Origin: an uncultured Anaerococcus sp.
Lineage (GTDB): Bacteria > Bacillota > Clostridia > Tissierellales > Peptoniphilaceae
Assembly: GCF_947253225.1 (NCBI RefSeq)
Contig: NZ_CAMXYR010000003.1
Location: 1-62,040, forward strand
Reading direction: 5' to 3'
DNA length: 62,040 nt
The translations under genes and the position numbers were made by a program. Of this stretch, positions 48,941 to 58,616 are shown piece by piece. The notes beneath the pieces are model-generated. The model saw only the letters and a program-made list of their open reading frames with translations. It was not told the origin of the DNA and did not search any database. The stretch's first letter is position 1, and each line of letters starts with the position of its first letter.

Positions 48941-50365
48941 CTAGTCCAAGTCTTCTCCATTAGAGGCTATGACTTTCTTGTACCAATAAAAAGATTTCTT
49001 CCTAGTTCTCCTTAGGCTCCCTTTCCCAAAATCATCACAATCCACATAGATAAACCCATACCTCTTGCTCATCTGTCCCGTACTTGCAGAAACAAGGTCG
49101 ATTGGACCCCAAGTTGTGTAGCCAAAAAGGTCTACCCCATCAATCTCCACTGCATCTTTCATATTTTTGATATGCTCTCTTAGGTAGGCTATCCTGTAGG
49201 CATCATCTACATAACCATTTTCATCAGCCACATCTCTAGCCCCTAACCCATTTTCAACGACAAAAATCGGTTTTTGGTACCTATCATAAATCTCATTTAG
49301 GGTTGTCCTAAAACCAAGAGCATCTACCTGCCAGCCCCACTCGGTTCTTTGAAGGTAGGGATTGTCAATAGTTTTCTGTAAATTCGACTTAGAAAGGGCC
49401 ACCTTCTTATCACTTGTTACAGTCTTTGTCGTGTAATAAGAAATCGAAATAAAATCAACAGTGTTTTCCCTCAAGATTTTCTTATCTTCATCGGTAATTT
49501 CAGGCAAGATTCCCTTTTTCTCAAGCTCTCTAAGCTTGTAGGTTGGATAATATCCCCTAACTTGGACATCAGTAAAGAAATAATTATCTCTGGCTACCTT
49601 TTGAGCTTCAAAAACATCCTCAGGCTTGCAAGTTGCTGGATAAATCACTCCTGAATTAAGCATACAACCGACTTTTATAGTAGGATCAATTTCATGGGCG
49701 ATTTTTGTGGCATAGGCACTAGCAAGAAATTCATTGTGGATAGCCTGATACATGGCTTCTTCTTGATTTTCTCCATCCTTAAATGAGAGTCCAGCTCCCA
49801 TAAAGGGTGCTGCTAGAATCATATTTATTTCATTGAAAGTCAGATAATACTTAACCTTTCCCTTAAATCTTTCAATGATTGTCCTAACAAAATTTTTATA
49901 AAAACCAACAACTTTCCTACTTCTCCAACCTCCATACTTTTCGCAAAGGTTCATAGGAAAATCAAAATGAGTTATGGTAATAAGTGGTTCAATCCCATGC
50001 TTTAAACATTCATCAATCAGATTTTCATAAAATTCTAGCCCCTTTTCATTAGGACTTAGCTCATCTCCTTTAGGAAAAATCCTAGTCCAAGCTATAGAAA
50101 ACCTATAGACCTTAAATCCCATCTCAGCAAAAAGACCTATGTCCTCCTTGTAGTGGTGGTACATATCTATGGCTGTTTTTGCTGGGTAGAAATTTTTGTC
50201 ATCAAAGTCGTAAGCTTCTTTCTGGCCTGTAATTACTGGAACCCTATCCTCACCTACTGGACAGAGGTCTACATTGGCAAGCCCCCTCCCATCAAGGTCA
50301 AAGGCTCCCTCACATTGGTTGGCAGCAGTAGCTCCTCCCCACAAAAAATTTTTCCTAAATGTCAT
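48941..50365 (-). CDS. Family 1 glycoside hydrolase, 6-phospho-beta-glucosidase-like
   Basis: This 474-residue cytoplasmic enzyme has the GH1 acid/base in LTFNEINM near residue 178 and the nucleophile in IFVVENGLGA near residue 374. The start FLWGGATAANQCEGAF and the late MSKRYGFIYVD segment match the 6-phospho-glucosidase branch, which cleaves PTS-imported phospho-beta-glucosides. No beta-glucoside PTS gene is nearby, so the supplier of phosphorylated substrate is elsewhere. AAGGAG precedes the ATG. Confidence 0.9.
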   Translation of the reverse strand: MTFRKNFLWGGATAANQCEGAFDLDGRGLANVDLCPVGEDRVPVITGQKEAYDFDDKNFYPAKTAIDMYHHYKEDIGLFAEMGFKVYRFSIAWTRIFPKGDELSPNEKGLEFYENLIDECLKHGIEPLITITHFDFPMNLCEKYGGWRSRKVVGFYKNFVRTIIERFKGKVKYYLTFNEINMILAAPFMGAGLSFKDGENQEEAMYQAIHNEFLASAYATKIAHEIDPTIKVGCMLNSGVIYPATCKPEDVFEAQKVARDNYFFTDVQVRGYYPTYKLRELEKKGILPEITDEDKKILRENTVDFISISYYTTKTVTSDKKVALSKSNLQKTIDNPYLQRTEWGWQVDALGFRTTLNEIYDRYQKPIFVVENGLGARDVADENGYVDDAYRIAYLREHIKNMKDAVEIDGVDLFGYTTWGPIDLVSASTGQMSKRYGFIYVDCDDFGKGSLRRTRKKSFYWYKKVIASNGEDLD

Positions 50366-50443
50366 AACAACTCCTTTTCTTTATTAACGCAAGTCCTATG
50401 CTTTTCTATAACTACCATACCACAAATACAAGTTTATTAGCAT

Positions 50444-50482
50444 AAAAAAAGTGCCCCAAGTTTCACAACTTATGAGGGCACT
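50444..50482 (-). terminator. Terminator after brnQ
   Basis: AGTGCCC pairs with GGGCACT, with a further AAGTT/AACTT pairing inside, followed by seven T on the minus strand. Confidence 0.88.
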
Positions 50483-50496
50483 CCTATTTATAAAAT

Positions 50497-51840
50497 TTAC
50501 AATTCTTCCCTAGCTTGGTTAAGCTCGACAAAGATACCAACAACCTTGACTAGCAAGCTCGTAAATACCAAAACAAAGAGGCTTGGAAGTAGCCAAGATA
50601 GACCTTCTTCGTAAAGAGGAAGAGCCTTTAGGATATTACCTACAAGGCCTAAGTTTAGCTTAAAAGTCTTTATAAGAACTTCTATAAATGGCAAGACTAC
50701 TGCAACTGATGCTGTTAATAGGTAGCTTTCCTTGGTATATCTTACATAATCGTGGCTTATGCCCATAACTATCAAAACTAGGGCTACAGGATAGATTATT
50801 TGCAAGAGGGGTACAGAAAAGGCTAGTAGCTTGTTCAAGCCAAAGTTCGCCATTATGAAAGAGAATAAAGTCCATATGCAAACCCAAGTTCTGTATGATA
50901 ATTTGTTATTAAATAGCTTTTCAAAATAAGACCCACCACTTGTTATAAGACCTACACAAGTTGTAAGGCAAGCTAGAGTGAAGATAAAGGCAAGAAGAAT
51001 TAAGCCAAAGTTTCCAAAAGACAACCTAACTGCTTCAGTTAAGACTTCTGCCCCATTTTCATAGCCTTGGAACTTCCCAGATCCAATCATTCCTACACTT
51101 GCAAGCATGGCATAGACTACAAAGAGGACAGAACCTGCAAGCAAACCTGCCTTTACTCCATACTTGGTAACTTCTTTCTCATCAGTAACCCCGAAACGTC
51201 TTACAGCCTGAGCAATTACAAAGCCAAAGTTTAGGGCAGCTACAGCATCCATAGTATCATAGCCTGCCAAAAATCCCTTAGTAACTGGAGCTTTTAGGTA
51301 GTCGCCACTTGGAGCTGCTACAGCCTTATCCATAGTTACAACCCTTAAAAACATCAAAGCTATCAAAAGCAAGAGAGCTGGAGTTAGGTATTTACCGACT
51401 CTTTCCACAAGCTTATTTGGTTTAAGGCAGATGGTTAAAGCTATGGCAAAAAATACTAAAGTATAAACAAGCCTTGCAAGACTAAGGTTGATGCTTACTG
51501 GTATATATGGAGCTATAGCCATCTCAAAAGGCACAGACCCTGCTCTAGGTATCCCAAGTCCAGGTCCTATGGATAGGTAGATAGCTGTTGTAAACACAAC
51601 AGAAAACAAAGGACCCACCCTATTAGATAAGTTTGATAGACCATTAGTCTTGCCCACTACTATTGAACCCATAACAGGGAATAAAACAGCGGTAACACTA
51701 AAGGCTAATAAAGAAACAAAAGTAGCACTTCCTGCTAGATTTCCCAAAAGAGGTGGGAAAATCAAATTGCCCGCTCCAAAAAACAAGCCAAAGAGCATTA
51801 TGCTAACTTGTAAGAATTCACTTCTAGTCAATTTTTTCAT
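50497..51840 (-). CDS. brnQ: Branched-chain amino acid:cation symporter BrnQ
   Basis: This is a 447-residue LIVCS-family membrane transporter. The N-terminal LFGLFFGAGNLIFPPLLG is diagnostic; GPGLGIPRAGSVPFEMAI and TCVGLITSGGSYFEK also fit. It imports leucine, isoleucine or valine with sodium or protons. ATG 51840 has GGAGGA upstream; a longer frame runs back through the T-box terminator. The upstream T-box with an isoleucine specifier predicts induction when isoleucyl-tRNA is uncharged. Confidence 0.95.
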   Translation of the reverse strand: MKKLTRSEFLQVSIMLFGLFFGAGNLIFPPLLGNLAGSATFVSLLAFSVTAVLFPVMGSIVVGKTNGLSNLSNRVGPLFSVVFTTAIYLSIGPGLGIPRAGSVPFEMAIAPYIPVSINLSLARLVYTLVFFAIALTICLKPNKLVERVGKYLTPALLLLIALMFLRVVTMDKAVAAPSGDYLKAPVTKGFLAGYDTMDAVAALNFGFVIAQAVRRFGVTDEKEVTKYGVKAGLLAGSVLFVVYAMLASVGMIGSGKFQGYENGAEVLTEAVRLSFGNFGLILLAFIFTLACLTTCVGLITSGGSYFEKLFNNKLSYRTWVCIWTLFSFIMANFGLNKLLAFSVPLLQIIYPVALVLIVMGISHDYVRYTKESYLLTASVAVVLPFIEVLIKTFKLNLGLVGNILKALPLYEEGLSWLLPSLFVLVFTSLLVKVVGIFVELNQAREEL

Positions 51841-51880
51841 TATTTCCTCCCAAAATTTAATACAACAATACTTATCCATC

Positions 51881-52147
51881 AAAAAAGTCCCTTGTCTAAT
51901 CTTAGACAAAGGACGAAAATTTCCGCGTTACCACCTTTATTCTTATATAAAATAAGCAGCTCAAGCATCCAACAATGCAGGGTTTCGATAACGCCAACCA
52001 TGGCGACACATCCTACTTGGTTCAGACATGCAAAAGAAAAATGATTTTCGTACCTACTTCCGAGATTGGATCCCACCAGCTACCAACTCTCTGAGCTCAT
52101 CCATAAGCCTACTCTTTTTTTCGTAATTTTTATAAATAATTATTGTT
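51881..52147 (-). ncRNA. T-box leader of brnQ, specifier codon AUC (isoleucine)
   Basis: The T-box sequence AAAGGTGGTAACGCGG lies at 51938-51923. The terminator, GTCC-TTTGTCTAA with TTAGACAAGGGAC, follows at 51914-51887 with six T. Stem I has the distal hairpin AGAGAGTTGG...CCAATCT and a specifier loop whose 3' strand reads GAA-A-ATC-A before TTTTTCTT, pairing with the AAAAAAAGA that precedes GTA. The specifier is ATC (52045-52043), isoleucine, fully consistent with a BrnQ transporter. Confidence 0.93.
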
Positions 52148-52153
52148 GAATAT

Positions 52154-52182
52154 ATTATAAGGTCAATAAGGAACTTTGTCAA
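52154..52182 (-). promoter_or_regulatory. Promoter of brnQ
   Basis: TTGACA (52177-52182) and TATAAT (52154-52159) with exactly 17 bases between, both perfect consensus hexamers. Confidence 0.88.
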
Positions 52183-52375
52183 ATATTTTTTCAATAAAAA
52201 TACATATGATTTTATATATTTCATCACAAGCTTTTGTATGCCACCCCTTACATAGTCATAGACTCTCTCCTTGGGAATAGCGTATAACTATTATATCCCT
52301 AATAAAGTCTAAATTCTTATGGCTATTAGCTTGTGAAATTATCATAATAATTTATAGGTGAAATTTATAAAGATA

Positions 52376-52498
52376 AAAGCCCCTAGCCCTAGAAGCTCCT
52401 CTTAGAAAAAGTCATAAAGGACAGGCTTTAAATCATAGACAATCCAAAGTCTCGGCTTGGCCCTTGATTTTTCCTAAACTTCCAAGGCTTGGGGCTTT
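52376..52498 (-). terminator. Long imperfect hairpin after the GH3 gene
   Basis: AAAGCCCC (52376-52383) pairs perfectly with GGGGCTTT (52491-52498). The pairing continues with mismatches through TAGCCCTAGAAG and CTTCCAAGGCTT, and weakly further in. On the minus strand the last arm is followed by TTTATCTTT, so it can terminate the GH3 transcript. At about 120 bases it is much longer than a usual terminator. Confidence 0.6.
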
Positions 52499-52532
52499 CA
52501 ATATTCATAATTTTAAGGGATGCTATAAGAAG

Positions 52533-54650
52533 TTAATATCCCAGACCAAAACCTAGTTTGTATTCATTTCCACACTCATCCTTGTAGGCGTAGGTCCTTC
52601 CTTCAGGCATGTACTTGTCTTTATCATAACCTGGGACATCGTTAGGACTTATGCAGATTCCTTCTTCATCTACTGCTATAGCTTCTTCTCCCTTAGGAAA
52701 GGTGAATGGGAGTCTACCTGTTGGGGAGTATTTTCCTGTTAGTATATCCATCTGGGCTGATGAAAGAGTTTCAAAGTGGGCTAGGAGGGCATCTGCTTTT
52801 TCTTCTGCTTTTCCTAAAAGCCAAGGCATGGTTGAGTTTACAGTTATTATTAGTTTCGCTCCATTTTTATCAGCAATTTTTCTGTATTCATCAAGCTTTC
52901 CTATATTTGCTACTGTTGTCTCGGTGTATTCACTGCCATCTGTTGCCTTGTTGGTTTTGTTTTCACAAAGGTCAAGTTCAAGAAGACCTGGAGTTGCTGA
53001 GAAGTAGTTGCCTGATTTTGGTGTGATTTGGACAAAGATATATTCTGCATCCTCAACATCTTCAACTATTTCTATATCTTTCCTATCTCTTAGCTCTCCG
53101 ATGGTTTCTTTTCTGAAGGTCTCTGCCTTTTCTTCTTCCTTGTGGAGGAAGTCTATATAAACTTTTGCCTTATCCTTCATTGGTAGGGTCTTGTCCTTGT
53201 TTTTTAATAAAACTACTGAACGTTGGTGGGCAGAGTAGGCTTTTTTCTTATTTTCTATATCTGCTACAAAGTCTTTTGCCCTTTGTGGGTCAACGTAGGT
53301 TTTATCGTCAAATAAACCTAGGTCAAACATTTCTGTTAGCAGTCTAATATTTGCTTCAATTAGCCTTTCTCTTGTTATTTTTCCTTCATCATAGGCCTTG
53401 ATTATCCATTCCACTTCATTGGTATCGGAAATTAGGTCAACTCCGTTGTTGATAGCACAGGCTGCACGGTCTTGTTTATCTAGGTGCATCATCCCCCAAG
53501 CCATGTTATCTAGGATTCCTGAATCTGAGTTGATGTAGCCCTTAAAGCCCATTTCTCCTCTTAGGATGTCTTGGATAAAGTATTTGTTAAAGGCAAAACC
53601 TACTGGTTCAAAAGGAATTTTTTCTCCCTTATAGTTTTGAACTGCTGATTTGTCGTGGGCAGGTATTGAATAGTAAGGCATGATTGATGAAACTTTTTTC
53701 TCTGCTGCTGCCTTAAATGGTGGAAGATGGTATTTTTCAAGGGAGCCAGGAGTCCTATAAACATTGAATTTACCTTCTTTATAGTGAGGGTCGAAGCCAT
53801 TTTCCCTAGCTCCACCTCCAGGGAAGTGTTTCATAGTTAAGGCTACAGATTCGCTATTTAGTTCATCTCCTTGGAAGGCTTCGATTAGGTCTTCACCAGC
53901 CTTGGTTATTAATTCTACATCCTCTCCCAAGGTTCCGTAAAATCTTTGCCATCTTGGATCTGTTGCTGTATCAATCATATACATATAGCCTTTTCTTAGC
54001 CCAGAATATTTCCACTCATCTCTTGCAATTTCTCCAAATTCCTTGAAGATTGAGTATTCATAATCTCCATCTGGATGGTAGTTTCTTGCCTTATCTCCAA
54101 GGTAGGCTGCTGCAAGACCTAGGGTTGATGGGTATGTTGTAAATACACCAACTGCATCGTTCATACCGAAGGTTCTTTCTGCATTTTCATTTCTTGAGTT
54201 TGATGCTATTATTACTGGAATACCAAGTCTTGAGCTTTCTGCAACTTCGTTCATAGCATTTGTCCACTTAGCTATTTCCTCCTCAGAGAAGTTATCTCTT
54301 AGGATGAAGTGGCGTAGGTTTTTGTTGAGTATATGTCCTGTTGAACCGTGGTTTACTTGTCCTATAAAAATATTTGTATCTTCGTAAACTTCTTCATCAA
54401 GCAGACCATCATAGCTTGTTTTTTCCTTATCTTCTTGGGCAAGACCCATTCTTTGGGACTTGATCATCATGTTTCCAGCTAGCTCTTCTATAGTCATCCT
54501 ATAGGCTAGGTCCTTGGCACGAACGCTTGATGGAAGTCTCCAATCTTCGTAAGGATCCAAAACTCCATTCCCATTTAGGTCCTTAAATTCCAAACCCTCA
54601 TTTTGGATGAGTTTCTTATTTCTTACCTCTAATTTTAATTGTCTATCCAT
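52533..54650 (-). CDS. Family 3 glycoside hydrolase (beta-glycosidase)
   Basis: This is a 705-residue enzyme without a signal peptide, so it acts inside the cell. An N-terminal DLNGNGVLDPYEDWR segment near residue 23 looks like a Ca-binding loop and is common in this GH3 branch. The (beta/alpha)8 domain includes MKHFPGGGARENG near residue 260 and the nucleophile Asp in GYINSDSGILDN near residue 382. The second domain has SVVLLKNKDKTLPM. The substrate is likely a beta-glucoside or xyloside. It lies downstream of two GPH transporters but has its own weak promoter (TTTACA...TATAGA) after a terminator. Confidence 0.9.
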   Translation of the reverse strand: MDRQLKLEVRNKKLIQNEGLEFKDLNGNGVLDPYEDWRLPSSVRAKDLAYRMTIEELAGNMMIKSQRMGLAQEDKEKTSYDGLLDEEVYEDTNIFIGQVNHGSTGHILNKNLRHFILRDNFSEEEIAKWTNAMNEVAESSRLGIPVIIASNSRNENAERTFGMNDAVGVFTTYPSTLGLAAAYLGDKARNYHPDGDYEYSIFKEFGEIARDEWKYSGLRKGYMYMIDTATDPRWQRFYGTLGEDVELITKAGEDLIEAFQGDELNSESVALTMKHFPGGGARENGFDPHYKEGKFNVYRTPGSLEKYHLPPFKAAAEKKVSSIMPYYSIPAHDKSAVQNYKGEKIPFEPVGFAFNKYFIQDILRGEMGFKGYINSDSGILDNMAWGMMHLDKQDRAACAINNGVDLISDTNEVEWIIKAYDEGKITRERLIEANIRLLTEMFDLGLFDDKTYVDPQRAKDFVADIENKKKAYSAHQRSVVLLKNKDKTLPMKDKAKVYIDFLHKEEEKAETFRKETIGELRDRKDIEIVEDVEDAEYIFVQITPKSGNYFSATPGLLELDLCENKTNKATDGSEYTETTVANIGKLDEYRKIADKNGAKLIITVNSTMPWLLGKAEEKADALLAHFETLSSAQMDILTGKYSPTGRLPFTFPKGEEAIAVDEEGICISPNDVPGYDKDKYMPEGRTYAYKDECGNEYKLGFGLGY

Positions 54651-54708
54651 ATTTCCTCCTTAGTCTTTCTATATTTTTACCCTAGAGCTTGTAAAAATAA
54701 TTTATTTA

Positions 54709-54733
54709 GAAAAAATCCCCTCGCTAGGGGATT
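54709..54733 (-). terminator. Terminator between the GPH transporter and GH3 genes
   Basis: AATCCCC pairs with GGGGATT around TAGCGA on the minus strand, followed by TTTTT. It partly isolates the GH3 gene. Confidence 0.8.
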
Positions 54734-54741
54734 AAATCTAG

Positions 54742-56130
54742 TTAAGCTCTCTTTTCATCAAGTATTTTAACGTTTTTAGCAACTGTCTTTTTATCTAATG
54801 GATAGATAAACCAAGTTACAAGTCCACTTACACCAAGTGCAATGGCTGGAATTAGGGTCGATACAGCGTATATTCCCATAGCAACTTCAGAAGTTTGGGT
54901 TGTGGCACCAGAAACATAGCCAACCATTGTTAGAGCAAAACCACCAAGACCTCCTGCAAGGGCTTGACCAAGTTTTCTCGCAAAGGAGTAAATTGCATAA
55001 ACTGTTCCATCATCACGTCTACCATTTTTAATTTCCAAATCATCAATTACATCTGTAATCATAGCCCAAGTTAGGGTATTGAAAATCCCTAGACCAAAGT
55101 AGGCAAAGGATGTTCCTACAAGGAATACATACATATTATTTACCTTGAGGATGAAAAGGAGGATGTAAACTGCAGATGAGAAAAGGAAACCAAAGGTTGA
55201 GGCTTCTTTCTTGCCCCACTTTTGACCAAGTTTCATAGCAGTTGGTGCTGTTATAAGCATTGGTAGTTGAGCAAAAAGTCCTGCTAGAGCCATGCCTTTT
55301 CCATTTTGGAAGTAAACTCTAAAGATGTAGGCATTCATTGAACCAACAAGTAGCATAGCCATCAAAAGAAGAATCGCCATAACAATTACAGATATCAAGG
55401 ATCTGTTTAATAGGACATGGCCAATTCCCTTAGTTTTTGGAAGATCTTCTGCTACTTTAAAATTATTTAGTTTTATTCTTTCCTTAACTCCTTTAAAACA
55501 AATCATATAAGAAACTACGGCAAGGATGCCATAAGCTCCTGCAACTAGAGGAAACCTACCCATGAGGAGGATATCTTCTCCACCTGCTGGATTTGCCTTA
55601 AAAAGTAACATTGGTGTGATAAAACCAATGGTAAGGCCTGCTATTGTAGCACCTAAAGTTCTAAAAGTTGAAAGTTCAGTTCTTTGGTCAGGATCAGCTG
55701 TAACTGCTGAGGCCATTGAGCCGTAAGGTATATTGATAAAGGTGTAGCAAATTGAACCCCAGAATATATATGAAGCATACATATACACTAGCTTGAAGGT
55801 CATTGACATATCCTTTAGTCCTGTTTGGAATAGTAAAAAACCTGCGAAAGCAACAGGAATAGCTCCCCATTTAATAAATGGTCTAAACTTTCCGTCCTTG
55901 TTGCCCTTGAATTTGTCTACAATTCTTCCCATACCGACATCAGTGAAAGCATCTACTATACGGCTAGCAAGGAAGAGACCTCCAACAACCTTTGGGTCAA
56001 TTCCCCATACATCTGTATAAAATAGCATAAGAAATCCTGCTATAAAGTTGAAGGTAAAGTTATTTGCTATATCCCCAAAGGCGTAGCCAATCTTATCGGC
56101 CCAGCCAAAAGGCTTATTTGTTTTTTGCAT
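54742..56130 (-). CDS. GPH-family sugar:cation symporter (MelB/UidB-like), copy 1
   Basis: This 462-residue membrane transporter begins with the family block KIGYAFGDIANNFTFNFIAGFLMLFYTD and has GRIVDKFKGNKDGKFRPFIKW near residue 72 (the conserved D...G.D loop), INIPYGSMASAVTADPDQRTELS near residue 133 and VIDDLEIKNGRRDDGTVYAIYSF near residue 350. It imports glycosides or sugars with H+ or Na+. It lies 9 bases after a second, clearly homologous copy. The substrate is unknown. Confidence 0.92.
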   Translation of the reverse strand: MQKTNKPFGWADKIGYAFGDIANNFTFNFIAGFLMLFYTDVWGIDPKVVGGLFLASRIVDAFTDVGMGRIVDKFKGNKDGKFRPFIKWGAIPVAFAGFLLFQTGLKDMSMTFKLVYMYASYIFWGSICYTFINIPYGSMASAVTADPDQRTELSTFRTLGATIAGLTIGFITPMLLFKANPAGGEDILLMGRFPLVAGAYGILAVVSYMICFKGVKERIKLNNFKVAEDLPKTKGIGHVLLNRSLISVIVMAILLLMAMLLVGSMNAYIFRVYFQNGKGMALAGLFAQLPMLITAPTAMKLGQKWGKKEASTFGFLFSSAVYILLFILKVNNMYVFLVGTSFAYFGLGIFNTLTWAMITDVIDDLEIKNGRRDDGTVYAIYSFARKLGQALAGGLGGFALTMVGYVSGATTQTSEVAMGIYAVSTLIPAIALGVSGLVTWFIYPLDKKTVAKNVKILDEKRA

Positions 56131-56139
56131 AATTTTCTC

Positions 56140-57522
56140 CTAGATATTTTGTCTTTTCTCATGTAAATATTTGGCATTTTCGTAAACTTTTTGTCTACCA
56201 AGTGGGTAGATTACTAGGTAAACTATGGCTGCCAAGAGAATTGTAACTGCTGGAAGTAGGGTTGAAATGTTATAAATTCCTGCTGTTACCTGGGGGTCAA
56301 ACTTACTTGCTGCACTATAATTTATAGATGTTAGTAGAAATCCTGTAAGGCCAGATGCTGCCGCTTGACCAAGTTTCCTAGAAAATGAGAACGCTCCATA
56401 AATCGCCCCATCATCTCTCCTACCCTTGTTTACTTCAAGATCGTCTATTACATCTATAATCATAGCCCAGCTAGTTATTCCTTGGAAGGTAGTTCCGATT
56501 TGGAAAAGTATCACAAGGAAGATGAATATTCTCACATCTGTCAATTGAAGGAAGTAGGCAGCAAGGTAGCTTGCAGCTGATATTAACAAACCGAATACTG
56601 TTACTTCTTTCTTGCCAAATTTTGCCGAAAGTTTTGGTACAATTGTAGCCATTAGTAGGGTGATTACCATTTGGCTTGTTCCCACAAAACTCATAGCCTT
56701 AACATTTCTAAAATAGTTTGGATATAGGTAGGAGTTCATTCCACTTACTGCCATTACTGATAAAAGGAAGAAGAGGGATGCTAATATCAGACCTATGAGG
56801 GCTCTTGATGAGAACATTACCTTGAAGGTTGCAATGAATGAAAATTTCTCATCGCTCTTTGGAATCTTCACCCTCTCAGTTGTTAGCTTGAAACAAAGCA
56901 TGTAGGCAATAATTGCAAGAATTGAACAAGCTAAGGCAAAGATGGCCATCTTATTTCCTGAAAGAATTTCATGACCATTTTGGTCTTTATAGTAAACAAA
57001 CATCGGTCCAATTACTGCTATAATGAAGTTACCGATTTGACTTCCTATAGTTCTCCATGTAGAAAGGTGGGTCCTGTGGTCAGGGTTTTCTGAAACTGCT
57101 GAGGCCATTGACCCATAAGGAATGTTAATAGCTGTATAGGCAATAGAGCCCCAAAGTATGTAAGTTCCATACATCCACACAAGTTTCACTGCCATAGGCA
57201 TATCTTTAAAATAGGTTGGATACAAGAGGAAACTCGCTAGGGCAACTGGTCCTGCTATTCTTCTAATCCAAGGAAGGAATTTTCCATCCTTGGTTGGTGG
57301 TGTTCTATCAACTATCTGCCCCATACCAACATCTGTAAAGGCATCTATTATTTTCGCTACAAGCATCATTAATCCTACACTAGCTGGGCTTACTCCCATA
57401 ACATCTGTGTAAAATTTCATGAAAAATACTGATGAAAGGGCAAAGGAGAATCCATTGCCCAAATCTCCAAACATGTAGCCTACTTTATCGCTTATGCCAA
57501 ACGGCTTTACTTTCTTCTGCAT
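56140..57522 (-). CDS. GPH-family sugar:cation symporter (MelB/UidB-like), copy 2
   Basis: This 460-residue homologue of the next gene shares KVGYMFGDLGNGFSFALSS, GQIVDRTPPTKDGKFLPWI, INIPYGSMASAVSENPDHRTHLS and VIDDLEVNKGRRDDGAIYGAFSF. The conserved blocks show it is a tandem paralogue, but the membrane helices have diverged widely, suggesting different substrates or a heteromeric pair. It follows the first Gfo/Idh/MocA gene of the operon by 14 bases. Confidence 0.92.
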   Translation of the reverse strand: MQKKVKPFGISDKVGYMFGDLGNGFSFALSSVFFMKFYTDVMGVSPASVGLMMLVAKIIDAFTDVGMGQIVDRTPPTKDGKFLPWIRRIAGPVALASFLLYPTYFKDMPMAVKLVWMYGTYILWGSIAYTAINIPYGSMASAVSENPDHRTHLSTWRTIGSQIGNFIIAVIGPMFVYYKDQNGHEILSGNKMAIFALACSILAIIAYMLCFKLTTERVKIPKSDEKFSFIATFKVMFSSRALIGLILASLFFLLSVMAVSGMNSYLYPNYFRNVKAMSFVGTSQMVITLLMATIVPKLSAKFGKKEVTVFGLLISAASYLAAYFLQLTDVRIFIFLVILFQIGTTFQGITSWAMIIDVIDDLEVNKGRRDDGAIYGAFSFSRKLGQAAASGLTGFLLTSINYSAASKFDPQVTAGIYNISTLLPAVTILLAAIVYLVIYPLGRQKVYENAKYLHEKRQNI

Positions 57523-57536
57523 ATTACTCTCTCAAA

Positions 57537-58616
57537 TTATTTTATTACTATCGCTTCTTCTTGGCATTTTAAGCAAAGCTCCTGAGCCTTGAAGATATGT
57601 TCTTGGGTCATGGCATTTTCTGTGCCATTTATACAATCGAGTATCATCTCTCCAAAGAATGGAAATCCAACTTTGCCATTTACCTCAAAATGTTCTTCCC
57701 CATTCTCATCTACCAAAAATACATGGTCTCCTGTGGTATCTGTTGCAAGATTTGTGTATTTTCTTACTTCGATTGAGCCCTTAGTTCCTGTTATGAAAGT
57801 CCTTCCATCTCCCCATGTTGATAGCCCTTTTGGAGAAAACCAGTGGACTTTATAAAAAAATGTTGCACCATTTTCCCCAACAAGGGTTGCATCTCCGTAA
57901 TCTTCTAGCTCTGGAGTATCAGGATTGGCGTAGTTTGCTACCTTGCTATGGAGGACTTTGGCATCCTCATTTCCTGTATAGTAGAGGAATTGTTCGATTT
58001 GATGGCTACCTATATCTGTTAAGATTCCCCCATATTGGTCTTTTTTGAAAAACCAATCTGGTCGGCTTTCCTTGTTTAAGCTGTGAGGTCCAAAACCTGT
58101 AACTTGGATGACTCTTCCAATCCTTCCTTCTTCTATGAGCTTTCCAGCAAAAATTGCTCCTTCAACGTGGAGTCTTTCAGAAAAGTATACAAAGTATCTT
58201 CTGCCAGTTTCTTTTACAAGCTTTTTTGTTTCTTCTAATTGATCAAGGCTTGTGAAACCAGTCTTGTCTGTAAAGTAGTCCTTACCAGCTCTCATAGTCT
58301 TATTTCCAAGAGCAGATCTTAGGTTGGGAATGGCTGCTGCTGCGAGCATCTTTATATCTTCATCCTTTAAAATTTCATCCACAGAGCTAACAGCTTTTGC
58401 TTCTGGGAATTTCTCTTGAAATTCTTTGATTTTCTCAGGGTCTTTGTCATAAACATAAACTATTTCTGCCCCAGCTTCCTTTAAACCATTGCACATCCCA
58501 TAAATATGGCCATGGTCAAGGGCTCCTACTCCTACCTTAAATTCACCAGGTTCCACAACCTTGTTGGCCTTGCCTTGGGGAGCATAGTTCATGCCATCTT
58601 TCTTATCCATAGCCAT
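57537..58616 (-). CDS. Gfo/Idh/MocA-family oxidoreductase with variant active-site motif
   Basis: This is a 359-residue NAD(P)-dependent sugar dehydrogenase. The dinucleotide site is VGVGALDHGHIYGM near residue 29. The usual EKP motif is replaced by DKT (YFTDKTGFT), keeping the lysine. TDIGSHQIEQFLYYTG provides the conserved histidine. It has an N-terminal extension of ~25 residues. Its ATG overlaps the isomerase stop (TAATG), so translation is coupled. The divergent motif suggests a different role from the other two dehydrogenases in the operon. Confidence 0.88.
   Translation of the reverse strand: MAMDKKDGMNYAPQGKANKVVEPGEFKVGVGALDHGHIYGMCNGLKEAGAEIVYVYDKDPEKIKEFQEKFPEAKAVSSVDEILKDEDIKMLAAAAIPNLRSALGNKTMRAGKDYFTDKTGFTSLDQLEETKKLVKETGRRYFVYFSERLHVEGAIFAGKLIEEGRIGRVIQVTGFGPHSLNKESRPDWFFKKDQYGGILTDIGSHQIEQFLYYTGNEDAKVLHSKVANYANPDTPELEDYGDATLVGENGATFFYKVHWFSPKGLSTWGDGRTFITGTKGSIEVRKYTNLATDTTGDHVFLVDENGEEHFEVNGKVGFPFFGEMILDCINGTENAMTQEHIFKAQELCLKCQEEAIVIK

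Noticed and set aside
51879..52076. Open frame of 65 codons within the brnQ leader
   Set aside because: It overlaps the isoleucine T-box and its terminator; the frame is incidental.
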